Shown here: in pieces, positions 1 to 5,416 of the stretch
Layout: each line of letters opens with the position of its first letter
Position numbering within the stretch: the first letter of the stretch is position 1
Assembly: GCA_024464195.1 (NCBI GenBank)
Contig: JANHAK010000042.1
Coordinates: 1 to 8,514, forward strand
Source: Methanomassiliicoccales archaeon
Lineage (GTDB): Archaea > Thermoplasmatota > Thermoplasmata > Methanomassiliicoccales > JACIVX01
DNA length: 8,514 bases
Direction: 5' to 3'
Notes under the pieces: model-generated
The model's database searches: none
What the model was told of the DNA's origin: nothing
Seen by the model: the letters and a program-made list of their open reading frames with translations, nothing else
Made by a program: the position numbers and the translations under genes

Positions 1-842
1 AGCTCCGTAGGGAATGGGCCTGAACCTACGCGCGTTGTATACGCTTTTACAACGCCAAGAATCTCATTAATGCAAGTCGGCGGAACGCCAGCACCGGTGC
101 AGATGCCACCAGCAACACAATTCGAAGAAGTGACATATGGATAAGTTCCGTGATCAACGTCTAACATAGTGCCCTGAGCACCTTCAAAGAGAACTCTCTT
201 GCCATTCTTGATCGCCTCATTAATGAGAATAGATGTATCGGTAATATATTTCTCAAGATAGGAGCCATATTCAATCAATTTTTTCATCATTTCCTCAATT
301 GATGGCGGGTGAGATCCACCATATATTTCAAGAATCCTTTCTTTAATGGGATATATCAACTCCAATTTTTCCTTCAGCGATTCTTCATCTAGGAGATCAC
401 AAACCCTAATACCATAACGTGAAATCTTGTCTGAGTAACACGGTCCAATCCCCCGACCTGTTGTACCAACGCCCTTCGATCCCCGATGAATCTCTTCCGA
501 TCTGTCGAGCATCTTGTGATATGGCATGATGACATGTGCTCTATCTGAAATCCTCAGACCTCCAATGCTACGACCGCTCTTTTCAATGGTTTTCATCTCT
601 TCGATCAGTTCTTCTGGGTCGATGACGACACCATTGCCAATAACGGAAATCGTATTTTGCCTAATAATTCCTGATGGTAATAAATGGAGTTTAAAAATTT
701 CATGATCTAACGTGATAGTATGACCTGCATTCGTGCCGCCTTGAAATCTCACGACGAAATCCGCCCTTTCGGCGAGGAAATCGGTAATCTTGCCTTTTCC
801 CTCATCTCCCCATTGAGTTCCAATCACAGCAAGCGTTGGCAG
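1..842 (-). CDS. purA: Adenylosuccinate synthetase (C-terminus off the left edge; CTG start proposed)
   Basis: PurA joins IMP and aspartate using GTP to give adenylosuccinate, the first step from IMP to AMP, in the cytoplasm. About 280 residues are visible. The GTP loop GDEGKGK is at residues 12-18, followed by RFQGGTNAGHT (32-42), GTTGRGIGP, EGAQGTMLD, DHGTYPYVTSSN and, at the edge, TRVGSGPFPTE. With the proposed start, Asp13 and His41 fall at the same numbers as the catalytic Asp13 and His41 of E. coli PurA. Spacing resembles the long (about 430 aa) class rather than the short archaeal class, so roughly a third of the protein is missing. The start is odd: the frame has no ATG, GTG or TTG between an upstream TGA and the GTG at 827-825. 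A CTG at 842-840 has GGTGA 4 nt upstream and gives the standard N-terminus (L/M)PTLAVIG. The gene follows trm1 by 85 nt, probably in the same transcript. Identity is near certain; the start is not. Confidence 0.95.
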   Translation of the reverse strand, partial: MPTLAVIGTQWGDEGKGKITDFLAERADFVVRFQGGTNAGHTITLDHEIFKLHLLPSGIIRQNTISVIGNGVVIDPEELIEEMKTIEKSGRSIGGLRISDRAHVIMPYHKMLDRSEEIHRGSKGVGTTGRGIGPCYSDKISRYGIRVCDLLDEESLKEKLELIYPIKERILEIYGGSHPPSIEEMMKKLIEYGSYLEKYITDTSILINEAIKNGKRVLFEGAQGTMLDVDHGTYPYVTSSNCVAGGICTGAGVPPTCINEILGVVKAYTTRVGSGPFPTE

Positions 843-927
843 ACTCTCACCGTCATAAGGATGCTGCTCATGGTAAAAAACATTTGTGAACTCTCTACAA
901 TTGCATCAACAAATAGCGGAATCCATG

Positions 928-2034
928 TTACCTCGCGATTCCCTCAACTCTTTCTAAGACTTCCTTTAATGTTAGATCTGTCTTGAAGCCTCTTGGAGAA
1001 AAATGCGTTCTTGATGCTTTTCCAGATTTCCTCAATTCTTCTAAGATTTCATTCAAAGGAGGCGGTGAAATCTTCAACATCGAGGAGATCTCATCCACGT
1101 CGTAGAAATAGGGGAGATCATCGAGCTCCTCGTTCCAGATCTGAAGATATTTTATACAACGATTTTTACATTGAAGAAAATCATGAGGATCCATTCGAGC
1201 AATTAGCTCCTTGTCGAAAAGTCTACCCAACCAGAGCGGCCCGATCTGCTCAAATTCGCCAGTTGCTGGGAACTTTCGCTCTTTTGAATTTTCATTATAA
1301 CCAATTGATCCCAACGTTTGCAACGATTGGTCAGCGTATCGAGCGCCCTCAAGTAATTGAATATGAAGCCTGAAATAATGATCCGCGTAAAAGCAAAGTA
1401 CTGGCTTTATCCCTCTCTCAAATTTAGCGGCTTCTCTTGCAAGATAACCAATCAGGATCCGCAAGCCTAGTTCATGGCCAAACACACAACGAACTGATTT
1501 TGCTCCATATCTTCTCAGACATTTACCAGGATGCGTACCAGCAAGTGGCGCTGTATCAGTTGCGGTTATACCGAGAATGCCTCGCCGTTTGCATCCTTCG
1601 ATCCCAAACTGAACAAAAGGTACTGGAGATCCAAAAGGGTCGATGTCGATATAGTCAAAAGTTTGTTCACATAACAAAATCCTCACATCGGATAGAGACG
1701 GAATACAATTTTCCAGTTCGTTGAGAGCAATATTTCTTTTGATGTATTCGAAGGCTTCTTTGCTCTTATCATTAATAATAATTTCAAAAGTCCCTGGTGA
1801 TTCATTTGCTATTCTAACCGCTCTAACTCCAGTTCCTGCGAGTCCATCAAGAGCTCTTCCCTCGAATTTCAAAGCGCCGAAGAGCATAACGCTTACGTCC
1901 CTGCTGAAAGCTGTTTGCTGATTATAGAACACCCCGCTGAGGCGCTTCCCTGGGCCTTTCAGCGTATGTTCTTTCGGAACGAGAACCCTTGTTTTTCCTT
2001 CCACGATTTCGACTGCAGCTGGGATCCCACTCAC
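928..2034 (-). CDS. trm1: tRNA (guanine26-N2)-dimethyltransferase Trm1
   Basis: Trm1 uses S-adenosylmethionine to dimethylate N2 of G26 at the junction of the tRNA D and anticodon arms. The 368-aa protein has the family order: N-terminal EGKTRVLVP (12-20), VFYNQQTAFSRD (35-46), the SAM-binding DGLAGTGVR (63-71), DIDPFGSP (132-139), TATDTAPLAGTHPGK, FGHELGLRILIGY and, late, GPLWLG. Length is near the archaeal norm of about 380 aa. The start is GTG (2034-2032), overlapping the TGA of the upstream THEP1 gene as GTGA, with AGGAG 7 nt ahead inside THEP1, so the two are probably translationally coupled. The stretch before GPLWLG, where many archaeal homologues carry paired CxxC zinc ligands, has no cysteine here. 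VFYN is followed by QQTAFSRD, where an NRD motif is more usual. Identity is very secure. Confidence 0.95.
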   Translation of the reverse strand: MSGIPAAVEIVEGKTRVLVPKEHTLKGPGKRLSGVFYNQQTAFSRDVSVMLFGALKFEGRALDGLAGTGVRAVRIANESPGTFEIIINDKSKEAFEYIKRNIALNELENCIPSLSDVRILLCEQTFDYIDIDPFGSPVPFVQFGIEGCKRRGILGITATDTAPLAGTHPGKCLRRYGAKSVRCVFGHELGLRILIGYLAREAAKFERGIKPVLCFYADHYFRLHIQLLEGARYADQSLQTLGSIGYNENSKERKFPATGEFEQIGPLWLGRLFDKELIARMDPHDFLQCKNRCIKYLQIWNEELDDLPYFYDVDEISSMLKISPPPLNEILEELRKSGKASRTHFSPRGFKTDLTLKEVLERVEGIAR

Positions 2035-2576
2035 AGGAGTTCTCCTTTCATCAATTTCATGATCTTATAAGGCAACAGATTCCTGTTGATCGGCGTTACC
2101 TCAAGAATCCTTACATCATCCCTTCTTCTTATATCCTGAAGAAGAGGATTTCTAGACTTTTTGTGTAAGGTCAGTAATAGAGGTTTTTCGATTTCTAGTG
2201 CCGCTTTGACAGCACCAACAAATTTCTCGCTTTCGACCTCCATTTTTCCGACCTCATCGATCACAACGACATCAGCCGTCTCGCATGCTTTCAGTATCGC
2301 TTCGACACCGACCTCCTCCAACGCGCTAAGATCCACACCGAATTTACCAACCATAAATTTACTACGGATCTCAGTACTCGCCAGAATGGCTTTCCGTTTT
2401 GTCTGCCAGTCAATCACATAAAAGCCAAGCCTTTTGTTATCTTCAATGATTGGTTCGGTGATCATTCCTCCGACTTTCATCTCATCTGCTTCAAGCATCT
2501 CGATAACTTTGAGAAGAGCATGTGTTTTGCCAGCGCCAGGTAATCCAGTAATACCGATTTTTATTCCTTTACTCAT
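2031..2576 (-). CDS. THEP1-type nucleoside-triphosphatase (P-loop NTPase)
   Basis: This is a 181-aa P-loop protein of the THEP1 family (COG1618 type), whose members hydrolyse NTPs in vitro; the cellular role is not settled. Walker A is GLPGAGKT (residues 11-18) and Walker B is VVVIDEVGKME (103-113), with the family's D-E-[IV]-G-x-M-E signature. The open frame extends nine codons upstream to 2603, but I chose the ATG at 2576. It is preceded by GGTGA (2586-2582) with 5-nt spacing and places the first beta strand (IKIGIT) directly at the N-terminus, as in the family. A TATA-like box at 2615-2606 would start transcription very near this ribosome site, which also argues against the longer start. 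It is the first gene of the THEP1-trm1-(purA) group, and its TGA overlaps the trm1 GTG. The family is sure; the substrate is unknown. Confidence 0.9.
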   Translation of the reverse strand: MSKGIKIGITGLPGAGKTHALLKVIEMLEADEMKVGGMITEPIIEDNKRLGFYVIDWQTKRKAILASTEIRSKFMVGKFGVDLSALEEVGVEAILKACETADVVVIDEVGKMEVESEKFVGAVKAALEIEKPLLLTLHKKSRNPLLQDIRRRDDVRILEVTPINRNLLPYKIMKLMKGELL

Positions 2577-2581
2577 TATTT

Positions 2582-2586
2582 TCACC
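2582..2586 (-). promoter_or_regulatory. Ribosome binding site of the THEP1 gene
   Basis: GGTGA, 5 nt before ATG 2576. It matches the 3' end of archaeal 16S rRNA and decides the start of this gene nine codons inside the longest open frame. Confidence 0.7.
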
Positions 2587-2605
2587 GAAATTTTCAACAG
2601 CACTC

Positions 2606-2615
2606 TATATAATTA
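2606..2615 (-). promoter_or_regulatory. Putative TATA box for the THEP1-trm1 operon
   Basis: TAATTATATA on the minus strand, lying 30-40 nt ahead of the chosen ATG. Transcription starting about 25 nt downstream of its centre would give a leader of roughly 10 nt that still holds the GGTGA site. No convincing BRE sequence is seen upstream. Confidence 0.45.
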
Positions 2616-2673
2616 GGCGATAAATGTGATAATCTGTATGGCAATTCTATGTTTATTATCTTTTTGTTTAATT

Positions 2674-2680
2674 AAAAAAA
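2674..2680 (-). terminator. Putative T-run terminator after the mptD gene
   Basis: Minus strand TTTTTTT, 29 nt after the mptD stop codon, within AT-rich sequence. Oligo-T runs without a hairpin are the usual archaeal termination signal. It separates the acdB-mptD pair from the THEP1 promoter. Confidence 0.5.
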
Positions 2681-2709
2681 GTTGAAACGCCAGCGTAATC
2701 GTAATTTTA

Positions 2710-3123
2710 CTAGATTTCGACAATCTCCTTGATGAACATAAGTGGATAATTCAACTCTTCGATGTATTTCATTTGTGCAACAACTCTTACCTCGTCAACT
2801 CTGATTACGACATTCACTTCCAGCATCTGCCCGGTCAGGGTTTGATAATCATATTCATTACGCTTTTTCCTCAAACTCTTTCGATCGATCTTCACACTCA
2901 CATCTTCGACAAATGGCTGGACACGAACTCCATCTTCAATAGCCCTTTCCAGACTTTCAACATTCGATGAACTGATAGGTGTTCCGATGAATTGATGGTA
3001 AATCGTTCCCAGTTTAATTCCTGCTTCGAAGGCAGCGCGCTCTCTCTTTGAACACTTAAAGTATCTCGAAGCAAGTTCTTCTCTTTTTGTCAAAGAATCG
3101 CCCCACAATTTCCGAGGAATCAT
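2710..3123 (-). CDS. mptD: Archaeal-type dihydroneopterin aldolase (MptD family)
   Basis: MptD-family enzymes cleave 7,8-dihydroneopterin to 6-hydroxymethyl-7,8-dihydropterin and glycolaldehyde, a step toward tetrahydromethanopterin or folate-type cofactors in archaea. They are unrelated to bacterial FolB. The 137-aa protein carries the family block FEAGIKLGTIYHQFIGTP (residues 32-49), including Glu33 and His43, and later QPFVEDVSVKID and YDYQTL. Family members I recall are close to 130 aa, so this looks complete. The start ATG 3123 is 15 nt after the stop of the acyl-CoA synthetase beta gene. Only a weak GGG precedes it, so translation may depend on the upstream gene. The identification rests on recalled family motifs; whether the product is used for methanopterin or folate cannot be told from here. 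Confidence 0.82.
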   Translation of the reverse strand: MIPRKLWGDSLTKREELASRYFKCSKRERAAFEAGIKLGTIYHQFIGTPISSSNVESLERAIEDGVRVQPFVEDVSVKIDRKSLRKKRNEYDYQTLTGQMLEVNVVIRVDEVRVVAQMKYIEELNYPLMFIKEIVEI

Positions 3124-3138
3124 CCCATATCGAATATA

Positions 3139-3798
3139 TCAATTAACAGGTTCCAATACTAGTTTTGCATCAATCACAATCGTATCGTTCTCTCTCACGA
3201 AAACTGGGTTGAGATCAAGTTGATTAATGTGGTCCTCTAACTCAACACCGAATCTTGAAACCTTTACCAGGAGATCGATAAGCGAATTCCTATCCGTCTT
3301 AATATTTCTAAAGCCATGGAATAGCTTCTGTGCTTTGATTTCGTCGATCATTTCTTCCGCATCCAACCTGTCTAGGGGGACAAGTCTGAAGGAAACGTCA
3401 TTGTACAATTCCGTCAGAACGCCGCCGATTCCAAACATGATACTCATTCCAAAGGTTCTGTCCTTAATGAGTCCTACAATAACCTCAATTCCCGGCTTTT
3501 CCATCGGTTCGACTAAGACAGACGCGCCCGGAAACCGTGATGTGATGAGATCATAACACTCACGAAGTTCTTCTCGGCTCTTTACATTTAGAAAAACGCC
3601 ACCAACATCGGTCTTGTGTATGATGTCAGAGGAACAGACTTTCACCGCCACAGGAAAGTTGATTTCGAGCGATTCAATTTGATCTCGATTGATCAGAGTA
3701 AAATTGGTAGTCTTTATTCCATAATCCTTGAGTATTGTTTTTACCTCACTTTCTGATAGGTATTTTCGTCCCTGCCGTCTCAGTTGTGCTATATCCAT
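3139..3798 (-). CDS. acdB: Acetyl-CoA synthetase (ADP-forming), beta subunit, ATP-grasp
   Basis: This is the nucleotide-binding beta subunit of ADP-forming acyl-CoA synthetase, which converts acyl-CoA + ADP + Pi to the free acid, CoA and ATP. The 219-aa protein is close to the roughly 232 aa of stand-alone Pyrococcus beta subunits. An N-terminal helix-rich part (YLSESEVKTILKDYGI, 13-28) leads to FPVAVKV with Lys53, then HKTDVGGVFLNV (61-72). Its His61 corresponds to the beta-subunit His linked to phosphoryl transfer in characterised enzymes. FGMSIMFGIGGVLTEL and QLDLNPVFV follow. The CoA-binding alpha subunit, which carries the main phospho-His, is neither fused nor adjacent. The gene starts a pair with mptD. 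There is no clear ribosome site; a TATA-like box about 33 nt upstream suggests a very short leader. The acyl-CoA substrate cannot be assigned. Confidence 0.9.
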   Translation of the reverse strand: MDIAQLRRQGRKYLSESEVKTILKDYGIKTTNFTLINRDQIESLEINFPVAVKVCSSDIIHKTDVGGVFLNVKSREELRECYDLITSRFPGASVLVEPMEKPGIEVIVGLIKDRTFGMSIMFGIGGVLTELYNDVSFRLVPLDRLDAEEMIDEIKAQKLFHGFRNIKTDRNSLIDLLVKVSRFGVELEDHINQLDLNPVFVRENDTIVIDAKLVLEPVN

Positions 3799-3830
3799 AT
3801 GATTCCCAAGTCACGGGCAACAACTTCATG

Positions 3831-3838
3831 AATATTAT
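3831..3838 (-). promoter_or_regulatory. Putative TATA box for acdB-mptD
   Basis: Minus strand ATAATATT within AAAAGATAATATTC, centred about 36 nt before the acdB ATG. Initiation about 25 nt downstream would leave a leader of some 10 nt, in keeping with the poor ribosome site. It is not a perfect archaeal box. Confidence 0.35.
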
Positions 3839-3845
3839 CTTTTAC

Positions 3846-3864
3846 CTGTCATATCTCATGACAG
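3846..3864. repeat. Perfect 7-5-7 inverted repeat upstream of acdB (possible operator)
   Basis: CTGTCAT-ATCTC-ATGACAG on the plus strand; the two 7-base arms are exact reverse complements. It ends 48 nt before the acdB start and just upstream of the TATA-like box, where archaeal activators or repressors often bind. No T-run follows on the minus strand, so a terminator for korC is less likely. Confidence 0.5.
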
Positions 3865-3869
3865 CTTCG

Positions 3870-3874
3870 AAAAA
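3870..3874 (-). terminator. Weak T-run after korC
   Basis: TTTTT in TTGTTTTTCG on the minus strand, about 80 nt beyond the korC stop. It could end the korC transcript before acdB. It is short, so the support is slight. Confidence 0.25.
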
Positions 3875-3951
3875 CAAGAATCCTATGAAGAAATCGAGAT
3901 TTTGATAACGCAAGGATGAAGATTTGAGTGATAATGTTGATCCTAAACAAT

Positions 3952-4515
3952 TCATGTCTCTTTTTGCTGCAGTCTCAGAGCCTTTCCGAGCTCGAAACCG
4001 ACCTCAAGAGCGTCTTTGTTCAATTCAAACGTTCCCTGCGGTGAAATATCTTGCAATGCCCGAATCACCGACTTTTTGCTTATGATTTTGGAAAGGTAAA
4101 TAAACGCACCGAGCATGATGATATTGGCAATAATGGGTTTTCGTAATTCCTTTGCTTTTCTAATGGCAGGTACCTCGTAATATCGAAGATCGGGTCTTGA
4201 TCCCACCGCATCGGTGTCAAGAACCACAATTGTATTTGATTTTGTATCCTGGATAAATTGCTCATACGCTTCTTCTGACATCAAGATCAGGTAGTCAGGT
4301 TTTTCGATGAAAGGGTAAAACTCGGCCCGATCTGAAATTTTGACATCGCATTTTGAAGTCCCACCTCGTGCTTCAGGCCCATAAGATTGTGTCTGCACTG
4401 CAAACAACTCATTTCCTCTTTTCCTTTCATATAGAGAGGCTGCTCTAGCAAGGGCAATACCAGAAAAAATGATTCCTTGGCCCCCTAAGCCCGCAAATCG
4501 TATAGAAATCAACAT
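3952..4515 (-). CDS. korC: 2-oxoacid:ferredoxin oxidoreductase, gamma subunit (KorC)
   Basis: This is the gamma subunit of a 2-oxoacid:ferredoxin oxidoreductase, probably 2-oxoglutarate-specific given its partners. The 187-aa protein opens with RFAGLGGQGIIFSGIALA (residues 6-23), the family's glycine-rich beginning, followed by VQTQSYGPEARGGTSKCDV and PDYLILMSEEAY. Length fits the usual 180-190 aa. The subunit helps form the CoA-binding part of the complex. It is separated from korB by about 900 nt holding a superoxide dismutase gene on the other strand, so it must be made from its own transcript. ATG 4515 has no ribosome site, and a TTATATG box about 30 nt upstream predicts a nearly leaderless mRNA. 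No frame damage is seen, so the split has not inactivated it. Confidence 0.92.
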   Translation of the reverse strand: MLISIRFAGLGGQGIIFSGIALARAASLYERKRGNELFAVQTQSYGPEARGGTSKCDVKISDRAEFYPFIEKPDYLILMSEEAYEQFIQDTKSNTIVVLDTDAVGSRPDLRYYEVPAIRKAKELRKPIIANIIMLGAFIYLSKIISKKSVIRALQDISPQGTFELNKDALEVGFELGKALRLQQKET

Positions 4516-4542
4516 CTTAATGTGGAATTCTCAATCGGATTC

Positions 4543-4549
4543 ATATAAC
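4543..4549 (-). promoter_or_regulatory. Putative TATA box for korC
   Basis: Minus strand GTTATATG, centred 31 nt before ATG 4515. Initiation about 25 nt downstream would leave a leader of around 6 nt, matching the absence of a ribosome site. Confidence 0.45.
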
Positions 4550-4587
4550 TCACTAAGATTGAATGAACACAACACAATGCCAAAACG

Positions 4588-4595
4588 ATAAAATA
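4588..4595 (+). promoter_or_regulatory. Putative TATA box for the superoxide dismutase gene
   Basis: ATAAAATA preceded by CAAAACG, a purine-rich BRE-like stretch. The expected initiation point near 4616 lies just ahead of the ribosome site AGGAGTGA (4620-4627), which is 7 nt before ATG 4635. A second box, TATAAATT at 4609-4616, is too close to the start unless the message is leaderless. Confidence 0.45.
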
Positions 4596-4619
4596 GGAGT
4601 AGTTTCCGTATAAATTGAT

Positions 4620-4627
4620 AGGAGTGA
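4620..4627 (+). promoter_or_regulatory. Ribosome binding site of the superoxide dismutase gene
   Basis: AGGAGTGA, 7 nt before ATG 4635; it is the strongest ribosome site in the window and fixes the start. The leaderless-looking korC on the other side contrasts with it. Confidence 0.7.
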
Positions 4628-4634
4628 CGTTCTT

Positions 4635-5246
4635 ATGGAGGACAACAAGTTTTACACGCTTCCAAAATTAAATTATGGATATAACGAGCTGGCACCGAAC
4701 ATTTCAGAAGAGCAATTAACAATTCACCACGACAAACATCATCAGGCATATGTCGCTGGTGCGAATGCAATTCTTGAGAAGCTGGATAAAGCAAGAAAGG
4801 AAAATGTTGAGATCGATGTGAAATCGACGCTTAAGGAACTGTCTTTTCACATCGGCGGACACGTTCTCCATTCGTTGTTTTGGGACAACATGGCTCCAGC
4901 CTCGAAAGGAGGAGGAACACCCGGTGGGCGCTTGGCTGATGTTCTCACGAAAGAATTTGGTAGTATTGAACGTTTTAAGAAGGAATTTTCACAAGCAGCG
5001 AATAGCGTAGAAGGATCTGGATGGGCAGCACTTGTCTTTTGCAAATTGACGAAACGTCCCCTTATCATGCAAATAGAGAAACATAACGTCAACATTTATC
5101 CTGGGTTTAAGATTCTAATGGTGCTCGATCTTTGGGAGCATGCTTACTACATAGATTATAGAAATGTTCGAGCCAAATTTGTCGATGCGTTCTGGAATAT
5201 CGTCAACTGGGATGAAGTGGATAAGAGACTGTCTGAAATCTTCTAG
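4635..5246 (+). CDS. sod: Fe/Mn superoxide dismutase, archaeal type
   Basis: SOD converts superoxide to oxygen and hydrogen peroxide in the cytoplasm. The 203-aa protein is complete. The four metal ligands are visible: His31 in IHHDKHHQAYV, His79 in HVLHSLFW, and Asp165 and His169 in DLWEHAYY. Tyr39 is the gateway tyrosine. Gly75 occupies the position that holds the active-site Gln in E. coli-type FeSOD, and His150 (IMQIEKHNVNI) takes the place of the MnSOD Gln, as in Sulfolobus and mycobacterial enzymes. Metal preference (Fe or cambialistic) cannot be fixed from sequence. WNIVNWDEVDKRL closes the protein, as in the family. There is no signal peptide. The gene lies on the opposite strand between korB and korC, with its own promoter and ribosome site. 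Confidence 0.96.
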   Translation: MEDNKFYTLPKLNYGYNELAPNISEEQLTIHHDKHHQAYVAGANAILEKLDKARKENVEIDVKSTLKELSFHIGGHVLHSLFWDNMAPASKGGGTPGGRLADVLTKEFGSIERFKKEFSQAANSVEGSGWAALVFCKLTKRPLIMQIEKHNVNIYPGFKILMVLDLWEHAYYIDYRNVRAKFVDAFWNIVNWDEVDKRLSEIF

Positions 5247-5264
5247 GTGAGATCGAAGAAATTG

Positions 5265-5284
5265 TTCGGGGTCTCCTTCCCGAA
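5265..5284 (+). terminator. Small hairpin just after the sod gene
   Basis: TTCGGG-(8 nt)-CCCGAA, an exact 6-bp stem beginning 19 nt after the sod stop codon. No T-run follows, so it may be an mRNA 3'-end structure rather than a true terminator. Confidence 0.3.
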
Positions 5285-5322
5285 TGGGGTGACGAATCCC
5301 AATCGCTGGTTCCAATTAGTCG

Positions 5323-5339
5323 CCTCATTTAGAATGAGG
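5323..5339. repeat. Perfect hairpin between convergent sod and korB
   Basis: CCTCATT-TAG-AATGAGG, an exact 7-bp stem with a 3-nt loop, about midway between the ends of the two converging genes. It reads as a hairpin from either strand and may act as a shared transcript end. There is no strong T-run directly after it on either strand. Confidence 0.45.
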
Positions 5340-5406
5340 TCGTGTTTAGCATAAAAATTTACAAAATTGTTGCAGCCTCGTAATGCGGGAATCAAAGGTC
5401 TGCCGT

Positions 5407-5416
5407 AAAATAAAAA
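5407..5416 (-). terminator. T-rich terminator directly after korB
   Basis: Minus strand TTTTTATTTT begins at the base after the korB TAA. It fits an archaeal oligo-T terminator and implies that the korDAB message ends here, before sod and korC. Confidence 0.5.

Noticed and set aside
720..986. 88-aa plus-strand open frame opposite the purA start and trm1 end
   Set aside because: It lies opposite well-conserved PurA and Trm1 codons, has no ribosome site and no recognisable protein pattern.
993..1724. Two plus-strand open frames (126 and 95 aa) opposite trm1
   Set aside because: They are antisense to a strongly conserved gene, and their composition looks like reverse-read coding sequence.
4080..4265. 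61-aa minus-strand frame inside korC
   Set aside because: It is an alternate frame within a clear KorC coding region.
4621..5294. Possible direct repeat flanking sod (GGAGTGACG at 4621 and GGGGTGACG at 5286) as an insertion footprint
   Set aside because: It matches 8 of 9 bases, and the first copy is the ribosome site itself. No terminal inverted repeats or transposase are seen, so chance is more likely.
5115..5315. 66-aa minus-strand frame spanning the sod end and the gap
   Set aside because: It is mostly antisense to the conserved SOD C-terminus; the gap part shows no protein pattern, so it is not taken as a kor remnant.
5340..5416. Possible tRNA or small RNA in the sod-korB gap
   Set aside because: No cloverleaf, no T-loop GTTCRA in context and no tRNA-like arm pairing could be built.
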